DNA of 64,000 bases from Aricia agestis (taxonomy: Eukaryota; Arthropoda; Insecta; Lepidoptera; Lycaenidae). Shown here piece by piece: positions 35,603 to 45,455 of the stretch. Every line of letters begins with the position of its first letter. Position 1 is the first letter of the stretch. Position numbers and translations under genes: made by a program. The notes under the pieces are model-generated. The model saw only the letters and a list, made by a program, of their open reading frames with translations, was not told the origin of the DNA and searched no databases. The stretch lies in the NCBI RefSeq assembly GCF_905147365.1, contig NC_056406.1, positions 7,604,501 to 7,668,500 of the forward strand, read 5' to 3'.

Positions 35603-38600
35603 CTGCAAATAAACGAACACTTAAGTAACCAATTAATATTTTTTTAATGAAAGAGATTAAGAGGGAAAAAGGGAGGGTAAGGAAGGGAATAGGTAAGGAT
35701 GGGGTAGGGGATTGGGCCTCCAGTAAACTCACTCACTCGGCGAAACACAGCGCAAGCGCTGTTTCACGCCCGTTTTCTGTGAGCCCGTGGTATTTCTCCG
35801 GTCGAGCCGGCCCATTCATGCCGAAGCATGGCTCTACCACTTGAAATACATTAAATAATGTATATATTACCTACTGTAATATTTTTCGGAAACGTGAAAT
35901 AGTACGAAACAAACTGTAAAAAATTAAATATTATGCCACCATCCGTCGTCTCTACATAATGTAAGAATAAGTGACAGAAACTTTAATTACATTATTATAT
36001 TCGCAAACTTATTATTTTAACATACATAATATTTTTATATTTATTAGTTCATGAAATAATTGTTAATTCATTTTTTGAAGGAAAAGTTTTGTGTTGTTGT
36101 GAATCAGACTTAGTCGTCCAAATCACTCTAGTGATTTTGATTAAATTTGGCACAGACATAGAGTAAGACACGATGTAAGTACAAGTTACACTTTTACTGT
36201 AACAAGGTTACAGTGGAAAAATAAAAAAGATATTTAAATATTATATAGATGTAGATTGTGGCGTTACAGTAAAATGTACATATGTAGAGCCGCCGCCGCC
36301 GCCGCCGTCGCTGTTGGCCGTTGCTCTACATTTCGAGGATGTAGGAAGCAGCAATCAATCGTCGACTATACTCAAATTTTCAGTTTATTAACACAATTTT
36401 GAGTAATTGCCACATAAATTGAATGCATTTGCGTGTGCAAGTGCAAATGCATATTATGTTGGCACTTTTTAGGCAAAAGTGAGTATTTTGGTAATTTTTC
36501 ATTTATGGTGCATGTTTTATTCGTGTTATGCCGTCGTCGTGATTGGCCTATTTAAATACTACTTATTCTTCAACATATTTCTTTGTGATTGGCTAGTGGC
36601 AACATTAGTAAATACGGAACCCTAAAAACATTGATTATAGTAATTATGCACTCCCACGAGTGCTACGATTGTAATCGGAAAATGTTGCTAAAAAGTAAAT
36701 TTTTGTTCCATATAAAATATTAAAAATCCTGGATATATATTACTACACCGCAGGATAAGCCCACCACAAAGATATACAAAATTTTAATAATAAATGACTT
36801 TTAATTGTGCATATTTTGGCTATTTTACTTGCATTGGCATATTTGCATGTATATTTCGGGACTTCGACTTCGGGTGCATATAAATCGATGTGGAGTAATG
36901 ACTAATGACTATTAAAAATCTAAGATTTTACTCACCACACAAACTCCATAGTGTAAATGGGCGAGTATCACGAACAGTAGAGTCGCGTAGAGAACAGTGA
37001 GCTCTGTGTGCGGCTGGTAGAGGGATAGAGTCGCCGCCAGCACCAGCGGGATATTGATCCAGGAGATGACGTCACAGCGCTGCTCGCTCATCTCCGCCAC
37101 GATCAGACGACTCTGAAATAAACAGATGAACATAGAACCTCCTTTTTTCAAGTCGATCAAAGAGTTTGGGTTCTAGACTGGGCTAAAAAAATTATGCAGC
37201 CCAAGTCGTTGTTTTTTTTTCTTATCATAAAAAAACATACCTAATCCTTTAAAGTTCCTCTCCACAAACCCTTAAGGTTTGTCCGGAGCGTATACTGTGA
37301 ACCTTTGTGTCTTAAAATGCTCCTGAACTATCTTAGGTAATTTAATGAACAAAGTGAAAACGGATTTAAAACAAGCATACATAATATAACAAATTATTAC
37401 ATCTATGTATAGCTAAAATAATAATTATGTTAATCACTTAATTTAGTCACACCGTAGTCTGGAAAAACTAATTTTTCAGCTGATTTTACAGAACGACAGA
37501 TGGCAAGTGATAACAATGGACTCCTGCGCCACCAAAGGAGTGACCATAGAATTAATTATTATAATATTACCTGTATACCTAAACCTTTCAGTTTACTACA
37601 ATAAAATTACTTCAAGGTTATCTATACTTATTTGAACATAAACAAACCACTTAGATTGGCGTTTAATATTTGCCAAAATGAAATTTGTTTACACATTAAT
37701 TTTAGTAATTTATACAATTTCAGAATGTCACTAAACAAATTGGTAGGTACAGTCAAGTTGATACGCTCATAAACAAGCGGACAGTCATAAAGAGAAGCAA
37801 TAAAATACATCTATATGCGATCTAACCGATAAAGATATCTTTCACATGAATATTTATATGATTCCAATCTTCAACTACTGTGTTTAATATGTATTCTCAC
37901 AGTAAAACTACGATTATTCATTACCCTACGTCATATTACATATACCAGAAAATATTTTTATACCTCGTGATGGGTATAATAATAAATTGTTATATTATCT
38001 TCACATTTTTGATAGATCGATTTTTATGATCATTTGAAGTTATTAAGCTTGTAGATGGTTCATATCGCAAGGATTGTCGTAGTAGATTATCTTAAGTAGG
38101 CCTGAAAATAGTAATAACAATCTCTACATTTTCGGCATGGAGCTTTCTATGTATATCCATAGAATACAATATATTAGTACAAGTAGTAATATTTAAAACT
38201 ACACATGTTTCTATGTCAGGTAAAAAACGACGATATAAGAAAAAAAACTAATATTATCTAAAAATTCTAATACTATTTATATAATACGTAAAACTTTTCA
38301 TAATAGCACAGATAATAGTAAGTCATAATACGTACCTTATTAAAAAAGTTAAACGGAAGTAATAAACTTAAAAAATCTTTAATAATGAGGCTAATAAAAA
38401 TATTTATGTAAAGTATTAAAAGGTTTTAATTGGCAGTGTGCTATGCCCTATTAGAAAAACATTTCAACATGTTTGAGGCATTTGAAGAATTCCTACATTC
38501 CTAATTTATTTACCTAACGTCGACCGAAGTAACTTTTGAAGAACTAACAGAGATGGATTCTTTACATATGATTATTTATTTCTAAAGAAAATTTATGACG

Positions 38601-41600
38601 TACTATGTTCTTATAGCAATACCTGTTTTTCTAAATAATCGGCCAAGCGCGAGTTGGTCTGATGCACGAAGGGTTCCATTATAGAGCAAAAATAGGTAAA
38701 AAATGTGTTTTTTTGTATGATTGTATGGTTATTAAGGGGAAATACCCTTAATAACCATACAAACATACACCCTTTATTATTTATTTTATTTAAATTTTAT
38801 TATTAATTTATTAAAGTATAAATACAACTGAGTATTTTGTGAACATTTCAAGTGCCTACCTATTGCCATTAGCAAATATGCCCAAAAAAAAATATTCAAC
38901 AAACGTGTTTTTTTTTTGGGCATGGGAGCCCCCTATAAATATTAATTTTATTTTGTTTTCAGTATTTTATTTTGTTGTTATAGCGGAAACAGATATTATA
39001 CACAATCTATGAAAATTTCAGAAGTCTAGCTATAGCGGTTCTTGAGATACAGCCTCCAGGCTGACAGACAACGAAGTCAGACAGACAGACAGACAGACAG
39101 ACAGACGGATATACAACTAAGTCTTAAAAATAGGGCCCCGTTTTTACCCTTTGGGTACGGAACCCTAAAAACGGACATATATTATACGGTCGAATTGAGA
39201 AACCTCCTCCTTTTTGGAAGTCTGTTAAAAACTTACAGCGATATTGCTGAACGCCGTGCCGAACAGCAGCAGGAAGGCTCTGGGGTCCTGCTCCAGGACG
39301 CCGTTGGGGGACTTCACCGCCCACAGCGTCGTGGTCACACAGAGTACCACCATCGGCCACAGCGGCCGTAGCGCCTCTACGAGCGAGCGCTTGCACGCGC
39401 CCGACTTGTAGCCTCTATGGAAAAAGTTTATCACTGCAGTTTTTCTTTTTTTAAATACTTTTATTGGTGGCATCTGCAAGTTATCTCAGTCGAAATTGGT
39501 GTTTTTAATTTTTTTTCTGGGACATAAACTACACGTTCAGGGCGTATCACGTAACAGGACGTGGTAACGATTACGAAGGTGATTTTTGTAATATAAATAA
39601 AATTGTCTAATAATTGCCCTTATTCGACGTTTCCCAATCATGGTTATCCATCGTGGGCCAACATGGAGTGCTCATTACGGTGCGGTACGGACGGTGCTTC
39701 GTCCCTTGTTAAGTATCACAATACGGCTACTTATATTAATCAATTAGTCAGTATTATCATTTATCACTAACTTACAAATGGACATTATATATCGCAACTG
39801 GTAGGGTAGTGAGCAGGCCGGTACAGTGTATCGCCACCTCCAGCGCTTGCACGAACGTGACGGAGCTGAACACCTGCACCTTGTACACTGCTGGACCGTA
39901 TATGCCAGCTATTAGGAACATCAGCGTTGAAGCCTGTTAACGAGCAATATATAGGCAATATACAGTAACGGAAGTACTGAAAAACTATGTACATTGTTAT
40001 TAATTAATTACAACTTTAACGGAAAATGTTGTATGTTGTACTTTATGTGAAAACCGTCATCAAGCTAAATTCCTGAAGTAATTGTAGGTAATTAAATGTT
40101 TGTAAGTGCGGCTGTGCGGGAAATAGGTAATGTTGAGCCAATACACAAAAATATATAATATGAAAAGTAAGATCGCAATCTTATACATATTATAAGTTAT
40201 GCCGATTAGCCGATCATAATCATAATTGTGGTGAGAGTCCCGACACATCATCTACCGACCATTGAGAAGGAGGAGTTCTGGCTGATTGGAGTCATCTACA
40301 GGAGGTTCCGAGGACGACTTCCGAACACGTCGCGCCCCACGTCACAGACAATTATACGTGTTTAGTGTTAGTTTTAGTATAATTGTATGTATGTTAGTCT
40401 ATAAGGTATTTATAATATGGGCCAAGATGGATGACTTAAATAAATAAATTTAAAAAAATCGCTACATATTGGAAAATGTGTTTGCGAATAAATTTATGGC
40501 ATTTCCGTCTAGCATGATAGTAATTAGTGTCTAAACCATAGAGTTAATATTACCTATCTAAACACACCATGCCAAAGCTCCACGGCGGAAGTTCAGCATG
40601 ATTACGTCAGTAGTGTCAAACGCATACAATATAACGCGACGGAATTTCGGCATAGTGTGTCATCGGTAATTTAAAATACATTGCAGGCGGAATCATGCCG
40701 ATCTTCCTCCGCGGAACTTCGGCATTGTGTGTTTAGATAGGTAATATTAACTCTATGGTTTAGACACTAATTACTATCATGCTAGACGGAAATGCCATAA
40801 ATTTATTCGAATATATGGCACTTATTATGCATACTGCATAGTTTACCCCATTGTATAGCTTTAATAAAATTTAAACAGAAATTAATTAATAAGCAACTTA
40901 CCCACATGCTAACGTCGTACGTACCCCCAGGGTAGATACAGAGTTCCCGTGTTGTATTTCTCCCAGTGGCTGACGTAGAAGTTCAGAACTATGCTCATTA
41001 CTATGAGGTACCCCCTGGCAATAAACTTTACCATAAAGTTTCATCTTATGTTACCTTATTTTAGTCATAGACAAAGGAAACATACGTTTAGTATAGAGTT
41101 TTCATGTAAAATGTTAATCTATATACTCTATATACATACATATACATATAAATAAAATTGAAGTGTCTGTTTGTAATATTGAAAGAACCATTTCTTACTA
41201 CATGCATATGAATGTACTTACGATACATATACCAAAATAGCATTTTTTACAATTTTTGTCTGTCTGTATGTCTGTCTGTTTGTTCCGGCTAATCTCCGAA
41301 ACGGCTGGGGCGATTTTGACGGGACTTTTTTTGGCAGATAGCTGATGTAATATGGAGTAACTTAGGCAACTTTTTAACTGACTTTCAATAAAGGAGGAGG
41401 ATATATTTTATTTTTTTATATATTTTGTTCGGAAAAATTCTCTCTTTTTTATTATCTTCGTCATCACATTTTGCTGACGCGGACGAAGTCGCGGGCAACA
41501 GCTAGTAAAAAATAATAACTACATTATTGAGCTTGAAATTATACACTTTTCTACGAGTTCATACTACGTTATACCTCTATGTATGTTGAGATATAATACA

Positions 41601-43678
41601 ATTTGATAGTTTTCGATAAGTATTATCATATTTTGTTCTCCCGCACGAAACTGCGAATTCTGCAACAAAACTCATACTACGAGTACATTGTGACGCGATG
41701 CGAATTCGCAGTTTTGTGTGGGAGCCCTTTACTGGGATATTGACAGGGAAACTTTAGGTAGAGTTAACCATCTGAATGGTTTTACCTTTCTACACAGCTC
41801 GGTAAATATAAAGTCTGCATACTCAATTGCTGCTTAGTCATATAATCATATTTGTACTACTTAATTACCTGTATACTGATACGGAGAACTCGTCCCGGCC
41901 GAAGACAGAGAAAAGACAGTAGGGGATTAGGAACACGATGTACGAGTCCAAGCCGTGATCGAACATCTCTCCCAGGGGCCCAGAGACACCCAGCCGCCGC
42001 GCCTGTTTGCCGTCCAGCCCATCTGGTACCAGAGTAGTGGGTACCAGGTTAGCAGAAGTTAGAAACAGTATCACTTTTACATTAATTACTTACTTAATTA
42101 CATATTTAAATTTTAATAGTTCTACCACAGAGTAGGTACTATAATACTGGCGTAAGTTCAACTGTTCTGCCTCCTTATGCATCTCGTTTTAAATGTAAGC
42201 CTACTCTTGTACACTTAGGAAGGTCATTGGACTAATTTCTCTCTATCCTGCAACCGGACTTAAGAATCTGATGGGTAGCATAAACATTTAGATCATGCAT
42301 ACTAGACAGCTTCAGAGTTGCGAGGCGCTTGGGTCTTCTTACATAGGATCAACTTACAAATTAAACGCGCCAAATAAGTCGCGAACGTCAATTCGATGTG
42401 TGTGGGCGCATAAAGTTTAATATAGCTGTTATAAAGTATAATATACTTATGCTGCAATAAAGTATTAACTATAATATACCTAAGTTATAAGCGAGAAAGA
42501 GCATAACGGCGCAGATGATATAGACGGTGTTGGGTATGGCGTAGGGCTCCACGACGGAGACCCCGGGCCGCCCAGCCGCGGTGCAGTGCCGGTCGTATAT
42601 CAGGAGTACAATTACATTTATCACCATGCACACGAATCCCGCGAACGTAATCAGGTTCGGCGCCAGCCATTTTGGGAGGAACTGCAAAATAGAGATTATA
42701 GAGTAAAATATCCACAGCCGAACATATTATAACCCCCTTGGTCCTTCTTTTTGGAAGTCAAGAAATGGTGGGCCGTGGGATAACTCTAAAATTAGCTATA
42801 TAAAGGTACAGTTTCTTGATAAACCTTACAAAACTTAAACCATTAAAATATATGTATAAAAATAAATTAATTTTGATAGTACTTATAATACAACCGAAAT
42901 AAATAGAGCTGTGACATATCTATGTCAGAAATAGAATCGGAATAAAAGTTTTAAGAATAATTTACCCTATTTATAAAATAAAAATCCCTGCCTCCTTGAA
43001 GTGTGTAGGCAGCCTTACTAACCTGTACTGTTGCATTCCAAGACGGGTGCATTACATATCTACTGAGCGGACTTGTATCTATGGCGCTGTACTGAAAACG
43101 ATAAAAATATTTCTTGTGGTTCATGCTCTTCATAATAATATTTCAATATTATAAGTAAACAAGATTTATAGAGCCTCTCAAATTAAAGTATGGACTTTAA
43201 TTTGAGAGGCTGTTTAAAACAATTGACTACTAATACTAATGCTGTAAATGTAATTAAATAATGTTTAATATAATATTTATTTTGCTATAAACATACTTAA
43301 AGTACGTTCATCTATGGATAACCTAATAGTAACTAAAATATACATAAAATATTGTAAATCCTTCGGTTTGACTTTACTATTTAATTATTAGTTACAATTA
43401 ATTGCGACTCTTTATTTAGTGAATTTGAATAAATCAATACGAGGCTAGTCACAAAACTGTGCATTGATTGTTATGTGGTTTGGTTAAAAAAGTTCTTAGT
43501 AAACTGTAAATTTCGTAAACATGAGTTGTATGTTTACAAGTAAGAGTAAGTTCTGTATCTAAACTTTAAACTACAACACTTAAATAAACTAAATACCTAA
43601 TAATAATATATTTCACTTTACCTTATAATTTTTAAATCCCTTCAAATGGGCTTTACTCATATATTTATAGTTAAACAT
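35537..43678 (-). CDS. EPT1: Ethanolaminephosphotransferase 1 (EPT1/SELENOI), nine coding exons, frame broken in exon 5
   Basis: The enzyme transfers phosphoethanolamine from CDP-ethanolamine to diacylglycerol (or alkyl-acylglycerol), the last step of the Kennedy pathway for phosphatidylethanolamine, in ER/Golgi membranes. Coding exons in transcript order: 43678-43622, 43091-43023, 42681-42480, 42022-41869, 41014-40902, 39933-39776, 39414-39237, 37112-36936, 35602-35537. Splice phases agree at every junction. Apart from a 4-bp duplication in exon 5, the joined frame is 389 codons plus TAA, close to the 397 residues of human EPT1. The signature DG-KQ-AR-x8-G-EMF-D-HGL-D spans exons 3-4 and supplies the metal-binding aspartates. 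Hydrophobic segments fill the rest, as in a polytopic membrane enzyme. Family motifs seen: YVMHP, WLAPNLITF, SHWEKYNTG, LPWGYD, LAHLHYGV. There is no in-frame TGA or Sec tail. Identification is secure; whether this allele is functional is open because of the frameshift. Confidence 0.95.
35638..35843 (-). mobile_element. SINE-like repeat (CGCTGTTTCACGCC family), 5'-deleted copy in EPT1 intron 8
   Basis: It shares GGGGATTGGGCCTCC, AAACTCACTCACTCGGCGAA, ACAGCGCAAGCGCTGTTTCA and GAAGCATGGCTCT with the copies at 19557, 20477, 29974 and 45019. The segment with TGATGGAAAGCAACTTCC is missing. Its edge is only about 35 bases from the exon 9 acceptor. Confidence 0.75.
36284..36330. repeat. (GCC)n microsatellite within a short hairpin, EPT1 intron 8
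   Basis: A run of about six GCC units is bracketed by the inverted pair GTAGAGC / GCTCTAC. It is a GC-rich island in AT-rich intron DNA. The rest of intron 8 (35844-36283 and 36331-36935) showed nothing I could assign. Confidence 0.7.
36936..37112 (-). CDS. EPT1: EPT1 exon 8
   Basis: Fifty-nine codons in phase 0 at both ends, with acceptor TTTATTTCAG and donor GTGAGT. It encodes SRLIVAEMSEQRCDVISWIN, two hydrophobic spans, and LAHLHYGVCV. The LIV-x-x-MS-x-x-RC motif and the closing LAH-x-HYGV motif are hallmarks of animal EPT1 in its last membrane spans. Confidence 0.95.
38636..39170 (-). mobile_element. Dispersed SINE-like repeat (GACAGA family) in EPT1 intron 7
   Basis: This is a long copy of the commonest repeat family in the window. 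It has the ends ATCGGCCAAGCGCGAGT and TACGGAACCCTAAAAA, the internal block ACAATCT-x-TGAAAATTTCAGAAGT, the phrase TTCTTGAGATACAGCC, and a variable run of GACAGACAGACA (about 39085-39110). A TTAAGGG...CCCTTAA hairpin lies at 38734-38754. Confidence 0.7.
39178..39231 (-). repeat. Repeat fragment (ACCGACTTCCAAAAAGGAGG family) abutting the EPT1 exon 7 donor
   Basis: On the minus strand, intron 7 reads GTAAGT and then immediately TTTTAACAGACTTCCAAAAA, the 5' end of the family seen in full at 47722-48127. It continues TCAATTCGACCGTATAATAT, and then the GACAGA-family repeat follows. The intron start is therefore almost wholly repeat-derived. Confidence 0.6.
39237..39414 (-). CDS. EPT1: EPT1 exon 7
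   Basis: This exon is 178 nt. Its first base completes a Leu codon; 59 codons follow. It encodes GYKSGACKRSLVEALRPLWP, a hydrophobic span (MVVLCVTTTLWAV), KSPNGVLEQDPRAF and LLLFGTAFSNIA. The P-x-x-x-LE-x-x-PR-x-F and GTAF-x-N motifs match the family. The acceptor TTTTTCCATAG was preferred over an upstream CTGCAG because it gives exact phase and length. The donor GTAAGT is followed at once by a repeat fragment. Confidence 0.93.
39776..39933 (-). CDS. EPT1: EPT1 exon 6
   Basis: This exon is 158 nt: 52 codons plus two bases, entered in phase 0 after GTTAACAG and left at TT|GTAAGT. It encodes a hydrophobic span (TLMFLIAGIYGPAVY), a loop (KVQVFSSVTFVQAL) and a second span (EVAIHCTGLLTTLPVAIYNV). 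Spacing relative to human EPT1 is identical from LPWGYD through the TLP motif, although residue identity is modest here. Confidence 0.88.
40485..40809. repeat. 325-bp palindrome (foldback) in EPT1 intron 5
   Basis: The outer 83 nt on each side (40485-40567 and 40727-40809) are exact reverse complements by eye. Inside them sits a shorter inverted-repeat element related to that at 20925-21108: both share GCATGATTACG, CGCATACAATATAACGCGAC and ACATTGCAGGCG. The intron transcript could form a very stable hairpin. It lies between exon 5 and exon 6. Confidence 0.85.
40902..41014 (-). CDS. EPT1: EPT1 exon 5, carrying a 4-bp frameshifting duplication
   Basis: The exon is 113 nt; 109 nt are expected from the phases of its neighbours. 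It encodes GYLIVMSIVLNF, then YVSHWEKYNTGTLYLPWGY, matching the family's SHWEKYNTG-x-LPWGYD block. Directly after the Tyr codon the tetranucleotide GTAC is present twice (40917-40924). This shifts the frame and gives Val-Arg-Arg-stop, with TAG complementary to 40909-40911. Removing one GTAC restores D-V-S-M-W and phase 0 into exon 6. Acceptor (TTGCCAG) and donor (GG|GTAAGT) are both good. The cause may be a real mutation, a minor haplotype or an assembly error. Confidence 0.9.
41118..41505 (+). mobile_element. Lep1-like non-autonomous Helitron in EPT1 intron 4
   Basis: The element begins TCTATATAC, runs through AAATAAAATTGAAGTGTCTG and a CTGT-rich tract, and ends CGGGCAACAGCTAG. The base before is A and the base after is T, the Helitron A|T insertion rule. 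Both termini match the Lep1 Helitron-like elements described in Lepidoptera. It makes up about 45% of the intron and is opposite in orientation to EPT1. Confidence 0.7.
41869..42022 (-). CDS. EPT1: EPT1 exon 4 (catalytic CDP-alcohol phosphatidyltransferase motif)
   Basis: This exon is 154 nt. It begins with two bases completing an Asp codon, then encodes GLDGKQARRLGVSGPLGEMF and DHGLD. Together these give the full DG-x2-AR-x8-G-x3-D-x3-D signature. A hydrophobic span follows (SYIVFLIPYCLFSVFG), then a short loop (RDEFSVSVY). Acceptor is GGTACCAG; donor is CAG|GTAATT. All catalytic residues are intact. Confidence 0.96.
42480..42681 (-). CDS. EPT1: EPT1 exon 3
   Basis: This exon is 202 nt: 67 codons plus one base. 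It opens with FLPKWLAPNLITFAGF, the conserved first membrane entry, and ends ...FLAYNL plus the first base of an Asp codon. Acceptor is CTATTTTGCAG; donor is G|GTATAT. Two hydrophobic segments flank a short hydrophilic loop (DRHCTAAGRPG...). The split Asp codon is completed by exon 4 and is the first Asp of the DG-x-DG catalytic region. Confidence 0.95.
43023..43091 (-). CDS. EPT1: EPT1 exon 2
   Basis: Twenty-three codons in phase 0 at both ends. The exon follows a pyrimidine-rich acceptor (TCGTTTTCAG) and ends at a GTTAGT donor. It encodes YSAIDTSPLSRYVMHPSWN followed by ATVQ. This matches the family's conserved YSA-x-DT-x-PLS-x-YVMHP-x-WN segment just before the first membrane span. Confidence 0.93.
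43171..43212. repeat. Short hairpin in EPT1 intron 1
   Basis: AGCCTCTCAAATTAAAGT and ACTTTAATTTGAGAGGCT are exact inverted repeats separated by four to five bases. The rest of intron 1 (43092-43621) is AT-rich without recognisable elements. Confidence 0.75.
43622..43678 (-). CDS. EPT1: EPT1 exon 1 (start codon)
   Basis: Nineteen codons, starting at the ATG complementary to 43676-43678 and ending ...GFKNYK before a GTAAAG donor. Length and pattern (Y-x-Y-x-S near the start, GF-x-x-YK at the end) match the 19-residue N-terminus of vertebrate EPT1 residue for residue in spacing, which is why this ATG was chosen. The exon lies in a very AT-rich stretch and is too short to be seen as an ORF. No clear TATA box was recognised upstream. 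Confidence 0.85.
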
Positions 43679-43911
43679 TATGATAGAGTTAGGTTCACTA
43701 ATTTACACACTATTTTAAGTTATATTTATTTTATTAACTTTATACTTAGCAACTATTATTATTCATTTTTAACAGTGCACATTATTGGTAACAGTCCACT
43801 TCTATGACATGATAAAGAATGAACGTGTAGTTTGATAACAAAGAAGTCATAGCCGATAAGAAAATAAAAATAAGTATCACTTGCACCAAATACAAGACTA
43901 ATTACTGCCGC

Positions 43912-44056
43912 ACTCTGAGTGGGACATTAATTACATAATATAAATGTAACTAATTCAAAATTATGACATAAACCCCCATACATTATCTGTTAAACTCTTC
44001 ATTAAATTGAAGGTTAATCAGAATTAAATGTCTCTGAAGTCTGAGTACGGCGGTAA
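43912..44056. mobile_element. Small inverted-repeat transposon upstream of EPT1
   Basis: The ends TTACTGCCGCACTCTGAG and CTGAGTACGGCGGTAA are inverted repeats. The same ends occur at 20461-20901. A single right end is seen near 33412-33430. It lies about 235 bases upstream of the EPT1 start codon, within the region where a promoter would be expected. Confidence 0.65.
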
Positions 44057-44097
44057 GGGCAGCTGTATCACCGCTTCCTGATAAGTGCCTGATAGGC

Positions 44098-44168
44098 TAT
44101 CCACAACTTTTAAACTTAACAGATAGACTATGGAGAATCTGTCAAAAAAGGTTGTGGATAGCTTATGC
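44098..44168. repeat. Imperfect hairpin
   Basis: GGCTATCCACAACTTTT and AAAAGGTTGTGGATAGC are inverted with ACAGAT / ATCTGT continuing inward. Confidence 0.65.
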
Positions 44169-44350
44169 GGCACTTTATTAGGAAATGGTAATATATATTA
44201 AACATAGTATAATAATAATTATTTTAACTTTATGACCTCGAAATGCCATTTAAGTAGAGGCAAATCGTAATAAAATTAAAAGTGTAATTAATATGGTCTG
44301 TTATGGTTTTGAATTACGATAGCAGCCTTTTTTTGTTTATTTTTAAGTTA

Positions 44351-44572
44351 CTAGATGACGCCCGCAACTCCATTGCGTGAAAAACCGTTTATCGCTCGGG
44401 AACCGTACATTTTTCCAGAATAAAAAGTATCCTATGTCCTTTCCCGGGACTCACAGTGTCTTCAAACCAAATTTCAGTAAAATCGGTTCAGCGGTTTAGG
44501 CGTGAAGAAGTAACAGACAGACAGACAGTCAGACAGACAGACACACTTTCAAATTTATGATATTAGTATGGA
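44351..44572 (-). mobile_element. Helitron-like element, about 222 bp
   Basis: On the minus strand it begins TCCATACTAATATCATAAAT, continues GAAAGTGTGTCTGTCTGTCT, CCTAAACCGCTGAACCGATT and TTTACTGAAATTTGGTTTGA, and ends GGAGTTGCGGGCGTCATCTA then G. It is the best kept copy of the family also seen at 2784, 17185, 28600, 29024 and 44900. Confidence 0.68.
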
Positions 44573-44787
44573 AGTATGGATTTGTATAGTGAGCTGTATT
44601 CAGAATTTAGATGTAAATACTTATGTATTATTGGTTACTACAAATCGTACGACTGTTGATAACAAAATATCATTAATTGATAAATTTGGCGATAGCCTTA
44701 GCGGTCGCTGACCCATATTTTCTTATCTTTTAATCTACACAAGGTGATCAGTGACTTTAAGTTAATAATTTCAATTAATTAGTCTCT

Positions 44788-44833
44788 ACCACTGAGTTAT
44801 AAGTACTACGTACGAGTACTTATAAGTCAGTGG
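44788..44833. repeat. Short hairpin
   Basis: CCACTGAGTTATAAGTACT and AGTACTTATAAGTCAGTGG are inverted repeats with one mismatch around ACGTACG. Confidence 0.8.
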
Positions 44834-44899
44834 TCTCTACCTAAAAACTCTATTTTATTAGTATATATACTCGTATAGGACTATATAGGTATATACGTC

Positions 44900-45455
44900 T
44901 AGTCCTTGGCCGCAGCTCAGTTGCGCGGAAATTCGTATATCGCGCAGGAACTGTACATTTTTCCGGGATAAAAAGTATTCATAGATCCTATAGTGAATAG
45001 TCCTTTCTCCGGTACTCAAAGTTTTTTTTATGAAATAAGGGGGCAAACGGGTCACCTGATGGAAATCAACTTCCGTCGCCTATGGACACTCGCGGCATGA
45101 AGAGCTGCAGGCGCGTTGCCGGCCTTTTAAGAGGGAATAGGGTAATAGGGGAGGGTAGGGAAGGGAATAAAGGAAGGTAGGGAAGGAAATAGAGGAGGGT
45201 AGGGGATTGGGCCTTCGGTAAACTCACTCACTCGGCGAGAGACAGCGCAAGCGCTGTTTCACGCCGCTTTTCTGTGAGCCCGTGGTATTTCTCTGGTCAA
45301 GCGGCCCATTCGTGCTGAAGCATGGCTCTCCCACGTTAAAAGGTATCTCCAATTCACTATACTACATCAATATCGATTCAGCGGTTTAAGCGTGAAGAGG
45401 TTACAGCTAGACAGGCAAATAGACAGACACAATTTCGCATTTATAATAATTGGTC
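44900..45455 (-). mobile_element. Helitron-like fragment interrupted by a SINE-like insertion
   Basis: The parts 44900-45018 (GCAGCTCAGTTGCGCGGAAA, GTACATTTTTCCGGGATAAA) and 45340-45455 (CGATTCAGCGGTTTAAGCGT, ACAATTTCGCATTTATAATA) are the two halves of the family at 44351. They are separated by a SINE-like element at 45019-45337. Confidence 0.6.
45019..45337 (-). mobile_element. SINE-like repeat (CGCTGTTTCACGCC family)
   Basis: T-run, ATGAAATAAGGGGGCAAACG, GAGCTGCAGGCGCGTTGCCG, AGGGTAATAGGGGAGGGTAG, GACAGCGCAAGCGCTGTTTC and GAAGCATGGCTCTCCCACG. Near full length and nested in a Helitron-like fragment. Confidence 0.8.

Noticed and set aside
39042..39371. 109-codon plus-strand ORF with QTDRQTDRQ
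   Set aside because: It joins the GACAGA run of a repeat to the antisense of EPT1 exon 7.
39421..39440. Alternative acceptor CTGCAG for EPT1 exon 7
   Set aside because: It would add codons absent from the family and disagrees with the phase of exon 6; TTTTTCCATAG gives the exact length.
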